Origin: Pseudoalteromonas nigrifaciens
GTDB taxonomy: Bacteria > Pseudomonadota > Gammaproteobacteria > Enterobacterales > Alteromonadaceae
Reading direction: 5' to 3'
Length of the DNA stretch: 64,000 nucleotides
NCBI RefSeq assembly: GCF_002221505.1
Contig: NZ_CP011037.1
Coordinates: forward strand, 248,001-312,000
This document shows, in pieces, positions 1 through 7,643 of this stretch (position 1 is its first letter; the number at the start of each line of letters is the position of its first letter). The notes beneath the pieces were generated by a model that had not been told where the DNA came from, made no database searches, and was given only the letters and a program-made list of their open reading frames with translations. The translations under genes were made by a program, and so were the position numbers.

Positions 1-84
1 GTTTAAAAAATATAACAGGGCTTTTAAACGACCAAAATTTTTCTCTTAAACAGCTCTCAGCCCATATTTAGGACAAGCAACCAC

Positions 85-113
85 CAGGTTTAATACCACT
101 TGTATTAAACCTG
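85..113. repeat. perfect 12-bp inverted repeat, intergenic hairpin
   Basis: A 12-bp arm (CAGGTTTAATAC) is followed by a 5-nt loop (CACTT) and its exact reverse complement. It lies just downstream of the minus-strand SDR gene. There is no clear U-tract, so it may be a terminator for that gene or a dispersed intergenic hairpin. Confidence 0.6.
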
Positions 114-139
114 ACAGCCAAACTCTACCAACTAACGCT

Positions 140-820
140 TTAATTAGTCGGCATTAAATAAATTTCGCGTACGCTGTTGCGCTGGTTTGCTTCAATAGCA
201 AACAGTACGGCGTCGGCTACATCTTGTGGGTCGAGTTTGTCGGGTTTAGCTTCATCAAAAAATGGGGTATTTACCATACCTGGTGCTATGGTTGTACAGC
301 GGCCATTCCACTCACTCATTTCCTCAGCTAAGTTTTGTCCAAAGCCATAAGCAAACCATTTAGTTGCACCGTAAATAGAGCCGCCAATTGGCTTACGGCC
401 AGCAGCAGAGCTGGTTAAAATGAAGTGTCCGGTGGTTTCGCGTAAATATGGCAGTGTTAATTTTGCGCTCCACAATAGGGCTTTAATGTTTATATCGATC
501 ATGGTTGACCACTCATCCGGATCACCTTTTTCAGTGCCAGCAGTTGAAACCCCCATGCCTGCGTTAGCAAAGGCTACATCTAATCGGCCAAACTTTTCAA
601 TGCCTTTGGTAACTACGTTTTCGAGCGCGGTAAAGTCGGTGGCATCTGCGGCTACAGCCATTGCGTTATCTGATCCTAGCTCGGCAACAAGTTGGTTAAG
701 TTGCTCTTCTCTACGGGCGGTTAATATAACTTTATGACCGTTGTTTACTAAGGTTTTTGCCGTTGCTTCACCAATGCCACTAGAAGCGCCGGTTATGAGT
801 ACTATTTTCTCTTTTGCCAT
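140..820 (-). CDS. SDR family NAD(P)-dependent oxidoreductase
   Basis: Classical short-chain dehydrogenase of about 226 residues. The N-terminus carries the Rossmann glycine motif (TGASSGIG), followed by an NAG motif (FANAGMG), a catalytic Ser (LTSSAAG) and the YxxxK pair (YGATK). The frame is open further upstream, but the ATG at 820 is chosen because AAGGA lies 8 nt before it and the protein then starts directly with MAKEKIVLITG as in the family. It resembles YdfG-like dehydrogenases acting on hydroxy acids or 3-hydroxypropionate-type substrates; the real substrate cannot be read from sequence. The DUF4382 lipoprotein gene ends 55 bp upstream on the same strand, so the two could be co-transcribed. 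Confidence 0.9.
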   Translation of the reverse strand: MAKEKIVLITGASSGIGEATAKTLVNNGHKVILTARREEQLNQLVAELGSDNAMAVAADATDFTALENVVTKGIEKFGRLDVAFANAGMGVSTAGTEKGDPDEWSTMIDINIKALLWSAKLTLPYLRETTGHFILTSSAAGRKPIGGSIYGATKWFAYGFGQNLAEEMSEWNGRCTTIAPGMVNTPFFDEAKPDKLDPQDVADAVLFAIEANQRNSVREIYLMPTN

Positions 821-875
821 GGTTTTTTCCTTATTAACAAATGAATGAAGGCGCAGCTCAATGTGCGCCATGCAG

Positions 876-1874
876 TTATTGCGCTATGTCAAAATTGACT
901 GATAAATCGTCAGCTTGCGTTAGACTAATTTGTTTCAGTTGATAAATATTAAAGTCTGCATCTACTTGCTCTGCATCGTCTATGTGTGCGCTACACGTAT
1001 AACCAAGTTGGTAGTCGCCTGGTGTTATGAATGCGAGTTCAAATTCGTATTCATTATCGTCCGCATCAAATACAACATTGGCAGTCGCCAGCGGAGCGTT
1101 ATCAGGCGTTTGGTCATCTATTTCATGCATATCTGTTGGGGTTTGTGCCTGCGCAGAGTAAAGGTAAACAGCATGGCCAAATGATGAATCATCAGCGGCA
1201 AGACCAATGTTGTCAGTCTCGCAATTGTTTATAAGTGTTTGGCTTACAGAGCCTTCAATATCTTGTGATTCAGAAAGGTTTTGTAAACGCACACCGCGAG
1301 GTTTTAAAAATATTTCGTCATTATTTTGTGGATCAACTAACGATTTTTTTAAATCAAACTCTAATACAAACTCGTTGTCGGTTTGATTGAGTGTAAAGCC
1401 ATCTAGCTGAATTTCACCCACGCCATCGTTACCTTTTCTTTTTACTATAAGCGGTGCAATGCTGCCGTCTTCATAAACTACGTGAGATGTTAAGCTAAGG
1501 TTGTTCGTGTCGCCGTTTATCACTTGTGCGCGGATCCACGAATAATCCCCAGCAGGTACTTCTTGATCGTCAAGTAATTGAAAAATATCGTCGCCCGTAT
1601 AGTCTAGTAAATTGACCATTTGCGCTAAGGTGGAATCGTTTTTAGAGCGAGTTGCAAAGCTAACTTCTTCACCTGCTTGGGCTTTAATTGTTATTGAATC
1701 AAACACTACGTTAACTTGTTTTAAACCAGTGACTGGTGCGTCGGAAATGCCTAAGCTAAAAGTGGTTTTATCACTTGCTTGCGGTGGGGTTGTTTCAGCC
1801 TCGTCATTTGATGAGCCACAGCCTGCTAAGGCAAAAATAATAGCGCTACTTAATATTGTTGATTTAAAGTTCAT
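876..1874 (-). CDS. DUF4382 domain-containing lipoprotein
   Basis: 332 residues. It begins with a lipoprotein signal (SAIIFALAGCGSS, lipobox LAGC, Cys19), so it is expected to be lipidated and membrane anchored. Residues about 38-200 match the DUF4382 pattern (FSLGISDAPVTGLKQVNV then a metal-site-like acidic beta-domain). The C-terminal part is a second beta-rich region containing an HAVYLY segment and two cysteines (NNCETDN and YTCSAH). Function is unknown; family members are common surface lipoproteins in marine gammaproteobacteria. The start is supported by AAAAGGAAACAAGC before ATG. It reads divergently from the MscS gene. Confidence 0.85.
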   Translation of the reverse strand: MNFKSTILSSAIIFALAGCGSSNDEAETTPPQASDKTTFSLGISDAPVTGLKQVNVVFDSITIKAQAGEEVSFATRSKNDSTLAQMVNLLDYTGDDIFQLLDDQEVPAGDYSWIRAQVINGDTNNLSLTSHVVYEDGSIAPLIVKRKGNDGVGEIQLDGFTLNQTDNEFVLEFDLKKSLVDPQNNDEIFLKPRGVRLQNLSESQDIEGSVSQTLINNCETDNIGLAADDSSFGHAVYLYSAQAQTPTDMHEIDDQTPDNAPLATANVVFDADDNEYEFELAFITPGDYQLGYTCSAHIDDAEQVDADFNIYQLKQISLTQADDLSVNFDIAQ

Positions 1875-2100
1875 GCTTGTTTCCTTTTATTTGATTTGTT
1901 AAGTGTATGTATTTAACCCTTAACCTAAATTGAATTAAAAATATGAAGAGTTAGAACTTTTAACATGCTGTTTTAAATGGTTTATAATTTTATCGATTTA
2001 ATTGTTTTTTACTATATACTCGCGCCACTTCTTTTGAAGTCGTTTTTATTAAATTTAACCATAATTTTGCTGAGTTTCAGCCACATTTATCGGAACAAAC

Positions 2101-2967
2101 ATGAAAGATAAACTTTTAGCATTTTGGCAAAGCCATTCAGAAACAATCATCACTTTAGGATACAAAGTGATTCTAGCTTTGGTGATTTTAATTGCCAGTG
2201 GCGTAATTGCCCGCGCTGTTAAAAGAGCAGTTAATGGCTCTAAATCGCCGCTTAATAAATTAGATAAAACTTTGCTGCCTATTATCTCTCGCCTTTCGAG
2301 TTACTTGGTTTATATAATTGGCTCGTTATTTATTTTAGATATTTTTGGGGTCAATACCGCCAGTTTAGTGGCACTAATGGCCGCTGCAGGTTTAGCAATT
2401 GGTTTGGCGTTAAAAAGTACGTTAAGTAATATAGCTGCAGGTATTATGTTATTAATACTGAGACCTTTTAAAGTAGGTGACTTTATTGATGCCAGTGGTA
2501 CATCGGGTACGGTGAGCGAAATTAACTTATTCACTACTATTTTTAAAACCACCGACGGCCTTTATATAGCCTCTCCTAACGGCAAAGTGTGGGGTGGTAA
2601 TATTAAAAACTTTACCCGTAACGGTAAAAGACGCATGGATATTGTAGTGGGTATTTCGTATGCCGATTCAATAGACGATGGCTTAAATGTACTTAAACAA
2701 ATAGCCAGCTCAGAAGGGCGTTTACTAGCAGAGCCAGCGCCAAAAGTAATGGTGGTATCTATAGCCGAAAGTTCGGTAAACCTACAATTACGCGCATGGA
2801 CTGTAAATGGTGATTACTGGCAAACAGTGTGGGATCTTAATAAGCGCGTTAAAGAGTCTATTGAGCAAGCAGGGCTAACAATTCCATTCCCGCAGCGCAC
2901 TTTGCACTTACCTGAGTCGCTAGCAACAAGCGTTACAATTAATAAAGACACTGCAAAAGTAGATTAA
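2101..2967 (+). CDS. mscS: small-conductance mechanosensitive channel, MscS family
   Basis: 288 residues, the size of E. coli MscS. An N-terminal membrane segment (about 15-40) and a second (about 70-90) precede the pore-lining TM3, where the Gly/Ala-rich stretch GLAIGLALKSTLSNIAAG is the family signature. This is followed by the beta-domain motif LRPFKVGDFI and the alpha/beta cytoplasmic vestibule. It is expected to open on hypo-osmotic shock in the inner membrane. The ATG follows CGGAACAAAC. It is monocistronic, with its own hairpin terminator 23 bp after the stop. Confidence 0.93.
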   Translation: MKDKLLAFWQSHSETIITLGYKVILALVILIASGVIARAVKRAVNGSKSPLNKLDKTLLPIISRLSSYLVYIIGSLFILDIFGVNTASLVALMAAAGLAIGLALKSTLSNIAAGIMLLILRPFKVGDFIDASGTSGTVSEINLFTTIFKTTDGLYIASPNGKVWGGNIKNFTRNGKRRMDIVVGISYADSIDDGLNVLKQIASSEGRLLAEPAPKVMVVSIAESSVNLQLRAWTVNGDYWQTVWDLNKRVKESIEQAGLTIPFPQRTLHLPESLATSVTINKDTAKVD

Positions 2968-2989
2968 TATTAGCAGTATCAGCACACAT

Positions 2990-3020
2990 AAAAATAGCGA
3001 GCTAAGGCTCGCTATTTTTT
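2990..3020 (+). terminator. Rho-independent terminator after mscS
   Basis: The stem AAAAATAGCGAGC / GCTCGCTATTTTTT with a TAAG loop is followed by a T-run, 23 bp after the mscS stop. Confidence 0.85.
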
Positions 3021-3040
3021 GTTGTATCGTTTGTAATTAT

Positions 3041-3193
3041 TTAACCTGAACTCTGGTTAAGAGATTTACTAACGTATTGAATCATATTTATATTTAATTT
3101 TATTTTCTCTAGCCAGAGGTTTTCAGTGAATTCAACGCAGTTAGCGCTGAAAATAGCTGCTTGAGATAAGTTTATTATCCGGAGCTCAGGTTA
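3041..3193. repeat. MITE-like element, copy 1
   Basis: About 153 bp. Both ends match TTAACCTGA(A/G)CTC in inverted orientation, giving terminal inverted repeats of roughly 19 bp with a few mismatches. The body aligns almost base for base with the reverse complement of 6457-6588. Copy 1 carries an extra 21-nt insert around 3131-3151 that is itself a small hairpin (TTCAACGC-AGTTA-GCGCTGAA). There is no coding capacity. The TIRs, size and second copy fit a miniature non-autonomous transposable element; no parent transposase is present in the window. Confidence 0.75.
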
Positions 3194-3211
3194 TTTAGCT
3201 TAAGTAAGTAA

Positions 3212-4558
3212 TTAACCTTCTAATTGAAAGTCGTACACTGAGCCTAAATTAAGTAGTTGGGTTAGCTCATCAAGTGCTTGGTAACTTTCGCTCAGCAGTG
3301 CTGGGTCGGCAAAGTCTTTAGCACCTAATTGATCGCGGTAGTTACGTTGTGCCCAGTTACACAATTGCGTGTATTTAGTGTCGGTTAAAATAACGTCTGG
3401 GTTTACTGCAGCGAGTTCTTGCTCGTTCAAAGCAACCCGTAAACGCAAGCAAGCTGGGCCGCCGCCATTTTGCATACTTTGGCGTAAATCAAAAAAGCGT
3501 ACTTGGTTTATAGGATTATCGGCCATGATCATTTCTTCAATGTAGTCGTTAACCGCGCTATTACGTTGGCACTCTTTTGGCGCTACTAATAACATAGAGC
3601 CATCACTTAGGCTTACTAGCTGGCTGTTAAATAAATAACTACTAACTGCATCTTGAATACTTACTTTACTTGTAGGTACTTCAATAATATAAAATTGTTT
3701 ATTACCAATGTAGGCTTCGCGAATATCTTGCAATGCTTGCTGCTGATTTAAAAATGCTTGCTGATGACACAGCAGTACGTTGGCATTACCTACAGCAATA
3801 ACGTCGTTATGAAACACCCCTTGGTCAATCACATCTGGGTTTTGCTGCAGTAAAATTTGGCTGGTATCTTTTAAATTATGTAAGCGGCAAATAGCTTCTG
3901 AGGCTTCGAGGGTTTGCCTTGCAGGAAATTTAACCGGTTTTGGTAAATGGCTGTTAAATGCACTGGCCCCAAACACAAACATTTCTAGGCCTTGCTCGCC
4001 ATGGCTGTCGCAAAAACGGGTGTGGTTTGCTGCACCTTCATCACCAAAAAAGCCTTGATCGGGTAAATGGGTATGATGCGCAAAGTGGTTTTGGTTATTA
4101 AACATTGCTTTTAACAACCGCGTTGTGGTGGCAGGCTCTAACGAGCGATGAAACTTATTGTTTAAATTTGCAGCGGTAAAGTGCACTTTACCATCGGTTG
4201 TATCGGGCGATGGCGACACAGTAGCGGCGTTTGCTGTCCACATTGCTGAGGCTGAATAACATGCGCGTAATAAAATAGGATCGGCGTTAAAAGCTTTATT
4301 AATAACTTGCGCGTCGTTACCGCTAAACCCTAGGCGGCGCAGTATATTTAAGTCGGGGCGTGCATGGGGTGCAAATACACCTTGAGTTAAGCCTTTATCG
4401 TGCATGGCTTTCATTTTTTCAAGGCCTTGAAGTACCGCCTCTTGGGGATTTGAAAAGCTAGCGGCGTTATTTAACGAAGCAACGTTACCATACGATAACC
4501 CCGCATAATTGTGAGTAGGGCCAACTAAACCATCAAAATTAACTTCTAAGGCAGGCAT
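3212..4558 (-). CDS. astB: N-succinylarginine dihydrolase
   Basis: About 448 residues. AstB hydrolyses N2-succinylarginine to N2-succinylornithine, CO2 and 2 NH3, the second step of arginine succinyltransferase catabolism. The N-terminus [18 protein letters not shown] is the AstB signature. A catalytic His ([10 protein letters not shown]) and the nucleophilic Cys in [12 protein letters not shown] are present. The start at 4558 (MPALEVNF) is preferred over further-upstream codons because TGGAA lies 8-10 nt ahead and the alignment with AstB begins there. The other ast genes (astA, astD, astC) are not in the window, so astB is split from the rest of the pathway here. Confidence 0.95.
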   Translation of the reverse strand: MPALEVNFDGLVGPTHNYAGLSYGNVASLNNAASFSNPQEAVLQGLEKMKAMHDKGLTQGVFAPHARPDLNILRRLGFSGNDAQVINKAFNADPILLRACYSASAMWTANAATVSPSPDTTDGKVHFTAANLNNKFHRSLEPATTTRLLKAMFNNQNHFAHHTHLPDQGFFGDEGAANHTRFCDSHGEQGLEMFVFGASAFNSHLPKPVKFPARQTLEASEAICRLHNLKDTSQILLQQNPDVIDQGVFHNDVIAVGNANVLLCHQQAFLNQQQALQDIREAYIGNKQFYIIEVPTSKVSIQDAVSSYLFNSQLVSLSDGSMLLVAPKECQRNSAVNDYIEEMIMADNPINQVRFFDLRQSMQNGGGPACLRLRVALNEQELAAVNPDVILTDTKYTQLCNWAQRNYRDQLGAKDFADPALLSESYQALDELTQLLNLGSVYDFQLEG

Positions 4559-4640
4559 ACACATTCCAAATAAATTGTTTAATAGAACTAACAATACAAT
4601 GCATTGGGTTTACTTGCAAAGCGACACCAACAAGAAAAGC

Positions 4641-4760
4641 TTAACGGCTGAGAATACGCTCTTTATCAGCGGTAGTACGCGGATTATTTGGCTCGTTTAC
4701 TTGCCAAAAACTAACATCTAAACGCCATAGTAAATAAAGTGTGTGATATAAATTAAACAT
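4641..4760 (-). CDS. small ORF of 39 residues upstream of astB
   Basis: Translates as MFNLYHTLYLLWRLDVSFWQ followed by VNEPNNPRTTADKERILSR. A strong ribosome binding site (AAAGGAAAAGCT) sits directly before the ATG. It lies on the astB strand and ends 82 bp before the astB start, so it could be the first cistron or a leader peptide. The composition (hydrophobic, aromatic first half; polar, Arg-ended second half) looks like a real conserved small protein rather than random sequence, but I do not recognise a family and assign no function. Confidence 0.55.
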   Translation of the reverse strand: MFNLYHTLYLLWRLDVSFWQVNEPNNPRTTADKERILSR

Positions 4761-4958
4761 AGCTTTTCCTTTGATTTTTTTTAAACACATAAAGTAATAG
4801 GAAGAAGTATGCCAACGTTTAATTGAATATTTTATGAATACGAATCAATGAATTAGTGTTTTATATAAAAAAGTTGCTAGCTTTTTGCACTTATATGGTG
4901 GGTTTTTTGGGCTGTATGCACTTATTTGATACACGCGCTATTTTAAACGGTTTATGCA

Positions 4959-5393
4959 TTAATCAGATAAATCGTTAACGACTAAGTCGAGTAACTGCAT
5001 TAGTTGTTTTGCTTGCTCTGTATTTACGTTATTAAATTTACACAGCACTTTGCTAGGTATATCAGCCGCTTTTAGCTTTAGTGATTGCCCCTGTTGAGTG
5101 AGTTGCACTAAACGCTTGCGCTTGTCGTGCTCGTCTTTTACTACGGCAAGTAATGACTTGTCGGTCATTTTTTTTAGTATTTGGGTCATTGCACCGCCAT
5201 CAATCGCGGTGTTATTTATAAGCTCGGCAATGGTTATTTGGTCCTGCTCCCACAATGCCATCATTACTACATACTGCGGGTAAGTTAAATTAAGCTCAGC
5301 TAACGGCTCCCGATAAGCGCGAGCAATACTATTAGAGGCCATATATAAACGATGACATAACTGATTTTTTAATTTTAACTGCTCAAATGACAT
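4959..5393 (-). CDS. ohrR: MarR-family organic hydroperoxide sensor OhrR
   Basis: 144 residues with the MarR winged-helix core (residues about 35-100; DEHDKRKRLVQLT forms the wing). Cys13 in NQLCHRLY is the peroxide-reactive cysteine position of OhrR, and a second Cys118 (SKVLCKF) is placed as in two-Cys OhrR proteins such as those of Xanthomonas. Organic peroxides would oxidise it and release DNA. It is divergent from ohr across a 132-bp intergenic region holding palindromic TTTGCA-type sites, which fits direct repression of ohr and itself. Confidence 0.9.
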   Translation of the reverse strand: MSFEQLKLKNQLCHRLYMASNSIARAYREPLAELNLTYPQYVVMMALWEQDQITIAELINNTAIDGGAMTQILKKMTDKSLLAVVKDEHDKRKRLVQLTQQGQSLKLKAADIPSKVLCKFNNVNTEQAKQLMQLLDLVVNDLSD

Positions 5394-5428
5394 GCTTTAA
5401 CCTCTTTGCTGAATAAAGTGCATTTTAA

Positions 5429-5485
5429 TTTGCATGCAAAGTATTTGCAATCTATATTTAGTTGCTCTATTATTTTGCACACAAA
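5429..5485. promoter_or_regulatory. candidate OhrR operators between ohrR and ohr
   Basis: A perfect 12-bp palindrome TTTGCATGCAAA (5429-5440) and a related TTTGCACACAAA (5474-5485) lie 33 bp apart in the divergent promoter region. A lone TTTGCAA half-like sequence sits between them (about 5443-5450). The position fits OhrR binding; the assignment to OhrR is inferred from context. Confidence 0.5.
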
Positions 5486-5525
5486 CTAAATAAGTTAATT
5501 AATTTTTTAAATTTTGGAGTTCATT

Positions 5526-5954
5526 ATGAATGTATTACAAAACGTTGCCTATACAGCAAAAGCAACTGCAACCGGTGGCCGTGAAGGCACTGCTAAATCT
5601 GATGATGGTCGTTTAAATGTAGATTTATCAACTCCTAAAGGCTTAGGCGGCGATGATGGTAAAGGAACTAACCCTGAACAGCTATTTGCAGCAGGTTACG
5701 CGGCATGCTTTATTGGTGCGCTTAAATTTGTAGCGGGCAGCGAGAAAATTACTCTGCCAAGTGACACGCACATTAACTCAGAAGTGTCGATTGGCGCTAT
5801 TGACGGTGGTTTTGGTATTGCAGTTAAGCTAGCGGTGTCGCTGGGTGATATGGATAAAGCGCAAGCACAGGAGCTTGTAGATAAAGCGCACTTAGTATGC
5901 CCATATTCAAACGCAACACGCGGCAATATTGAAGTTGAGCTGTCGGTTATTTAA
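5526..5954 (+). CDS. ohr: organic hydroperoxide resistance protein Ohr (peroxiredoxin-like)
   Basis: 142 residues, OsmC/Ohr family. Ohr reduces organic hydroperoxides using a reactive Cys pair and dihydrolipoamide. Cys61 (GYAACFIGAL) and Cys125 (HLVCPYSNATRGN) are both in the expected contexts, and the conserved Arg is present (GGREG). The start at 5526 follows TTTTGGAG with a 6-nt spacer; an in-frame ATG 12 nt upstream (5514) has no RBS and overlaps the Shine-Dalgarno region. It pairs divergently with ohrR and ends in a strong hairpin terminator. Confidence 0.95.
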   Translation: MNVLQNVAYTAKATATGGREGTAKSDDGRLNVDLSTPKGLGGDDGKGTNPEQLFAAGYAACFIGALKFVAGSEKITLPSDTHINSEVSIGAIDGGFGIAVKLAVSLGDMDKAQAQELVDKAHLVCPYSNATRGNIEVELSVI

Positions 5955-5975
5955 TAACGGCACTCGCTAATATTT

Positions 5976-6007
5976 AAAAAGCACACAATAACCTTGTGTG
6001 CTTTTTT
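5976..6007 (+). terminator. terminator after ohr
   Basis: Stem AAGCACACAA / TTGTGTGCTT with loop TAACC, followed by a T6 run, 22 bp after the ohr stop. Confidence 0.85.
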
Positions 6008-6029
6008 GTTTTTGAGGTCATAAAAATAA

Positions 6030-6049
6030 ATATACGAAAAATCGTATAT
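6030..6049. promoter_or_regulatory. candidate ArsR operator
   Basis: A perfect inverted repeat with 8-bp arms: ATATACGA, 4-nt spacer AAAA, then TCGTATAT, about 60 bp upstream of arsR. A further ATATTC element follows. Dyads of this kind in front of arsR are the usual ArsR binding sites; assignment is by position and symmetry. Confidence 0.65.
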
Positions 6050-6110
6050 TCACTATTTCATATATTCATTTTTTGTTTTATTGTGTACATATTAACGATA
6101 CGAGGACGCT

Positions 6111-6455
6111 ATGGAACAATTCAACCCCCTGCAATTTTATAAATGCCTAGCGGACGATACACGGTTAAAGGCCATACTGCTTATTGCTGATCAGCAAGAG
6201 TTATGTGTTTGCGAATTAGTTGCGGCACTTAATTTAAGCCAACCTAAAGTGTCACGTCATTTAGCACAGCTTCGCCAATGCGGATTGCTTACAGATCGAA
6301 AACAAAACCAATGGGTGTACTACAGTATTAATAAGGCACTACCAGATTGGGCACAAACAGTAATTACGCAAACACGTGTTGCAACAGCAGCATTTTACAA
6401 AAGTGATTTAGAGCGCTTAAATGCTATGGGTAATCGCCCTGAGCGCTGTTGCTAA
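6111..6455 (+). CDS. arsR: ArsR-family arsenite-responsive repressor
   Basis: 114 residues with the ArsR/SmtB winged-helix fold. The As(III) site CVC (Cys32, Cys34 in ELCVCELV) lies at the start of the recognition region (LNLSQPKVSRHLAQL). The protein ends with an additional vicinal pair, Cys113-Cys114. It should repress the arsR-GAPDH-arsJ operon until arsenite binds. RBS: ACGAGGACGCT. A MITE-like repeat begins 1 nt after its stop codon, separating it from the next operon gene. Confidence 0.93.
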   Translation: MEQFNPLQFYKCLADDTRLKAILLIADQQELCVCELVAALNLSQPKVSRHLAQLRQCGLLTDRKQNQWVYYSINKALPDWAQTVITQTRVATAAFYKSDLERLNAMGNRPERCC

Positions 6456-6456
6456 G

Positions 6457-6588
6457 TAACCTGATCTGTGGGTAATAAACTTATCTCAAGCAGCTATTTT
6501 CACTGAAAACCTCTGGCTAGAGAAAATAAAATTAAATATAACTATGACTCAATACGTTAGTAAATCTCTTAACCAGAGTTCAGATTAA
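6457..6588. repeat. MITE-like element, copy 2, inside the ars operon
   Basis: About 132 bp, inverted relative to the copy at 3041-3193. TIRs: GTAACCTGATCT at the left end and the reverse of TTAATCTGAACTCTGG at the right. It lacks the 21-nt hairpin insert of copy 1 but otherwise differs at only a handful of positions. It starts just after the arsR stop and ends 29 bp before the GAPDH start. Confidence 0.75.
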
Positions 6589-6617
6589 GTAATTAATATA
6601 ACAAAAGGTATTTTATT

Positions 6618-7631
6618 ATGACCATTAAAGTAGGCATTAACGGTTTTGGCCGTATGGGGCGTTTAACGCTGCGCGCAGCGGTTGACTGGCCAAATATAGA
6701 GTTTATAAAAGTAAATGATATAGCGGGCGATGCTAAAACCCATGCCCATTTATTGGAGTTTGACTCAGTGCATGGGCGTCTACATCATTCTGTTACTGCT
6801 ACTAATAATATTATTGAGGTTGGCAAACACAATATAACTGTAAGCAACCATAAAACCATTAACGACAACGATTGGTCTGGTTGCGATGTAGTAATAGAAG
6901 CCAGCGGTAAAATGAAAACGACCCAGTTACTAAATGCGTATTTAGCCCAAGGTGTTAAACGCGTGGTGGTGACCGCACCGGTAAAAGAAGAGGGCATTTT
7001 AAATATAGTAGTAGGGGTGAACGATCATCTTTATAAGCCAAGTGAGCACAAAATAGTTACTGCGGCCTCATGTACCACCAACTGCTTAGCGCCTATTGTA
7101 AAAGTGCTGCAACAAAAAGTGGGAATTAAACACGGCTCCATAACCACTATTCATAGTACTACCAACACGCAAACCATTATTGACGCACCACATAAAGACC
7201 TACGCCGAGCACGTTCTTGTGGCACAAGTTTAATACCAACAACAACAGGCAGCGCAACAGCCATTACGCATATTTTTCCTGAGCTTAAAGGCAAATTAAA
7301 CGGCCATGCTGTACGTGTACCACTTACTAATGCCTCAATTACCGATTGTGTGTTTGAACTGCAGCGCAGCGTTAGTGAAGATGAAGTAAATGGCTGGTTT
7401 AAAAGTGCGGCTAATAACGAGCTTAAAGGTATTTTAGGTTACGAGGAAAAACCACTGGTATCGATTGATTACGCAACCGATCCGCGCAGCAGCATAATAG
7501 ATGCGCTTTCAACTATGGTAATTAACAACACTCAGCTTAAATTATACGCTTGGTACGATAACGAGTGGGGCTATGCAAATCGTACTGCAGAGCTAATGCT
7601 TAAAGTTGGTTTAAGTGATCAATCAAATTAA
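6618..7631 (+). CDS. ArsJ-associated glyceraldehyde-3-phosphate dehydrogenase
   Basis: 337 residues, GAPDH family. NAD-binding N-terminus [11 protein letters not shown]; catalytic Cys in [10 protein letters not shown]; catalytic His in [11 protein letters not shown]-terminal [12 protein letters not shown]. In ars operons such GAPDHs use arsenate in place of phosphate, forming 1-arseno-3-phosphoglycerate that ArsJ exports. That role follows from the position directly before arsJ (12 bp gap) and after arsR, rather than from residues distinguishing it from glycolytic GAPDH. RBS AAAAGGTATTTTATT. The upstream spacer is occupied by a MITE-like repeat. Confidence 0.92.
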   Translation: MTIKVGINGFGRMGRLTLRAAVDWPNIEFIKVNDIAGDAKTHAHLLEFDSVHGRLHHSVTATNNIIEVGKHNITVSNHKTINDNDWSGCDVVIEASGKMKTTQLLNAYLAQGVKRVVVTAPVKEEGILNIVVGVNDHLYKPSEHKIVTAASCTTNCLAPIVKVLQQKVGIKHGSITTIHSTTNTQTIIDAPHKDLRRARSCGTSLIPTTTGSATAITHIFPELKGKLNGHAVRVPLTNASITDCVFELQRSVSEDEVNGWFKSAANNELKGILGYEEKPLVSIDYATDPRSSIIDALSTMVINNTQLKLYAWYDNEWGYANRTAELMLKVGLSDQSN

Positions 7632-7643
7632 TAGGCTAATTTA

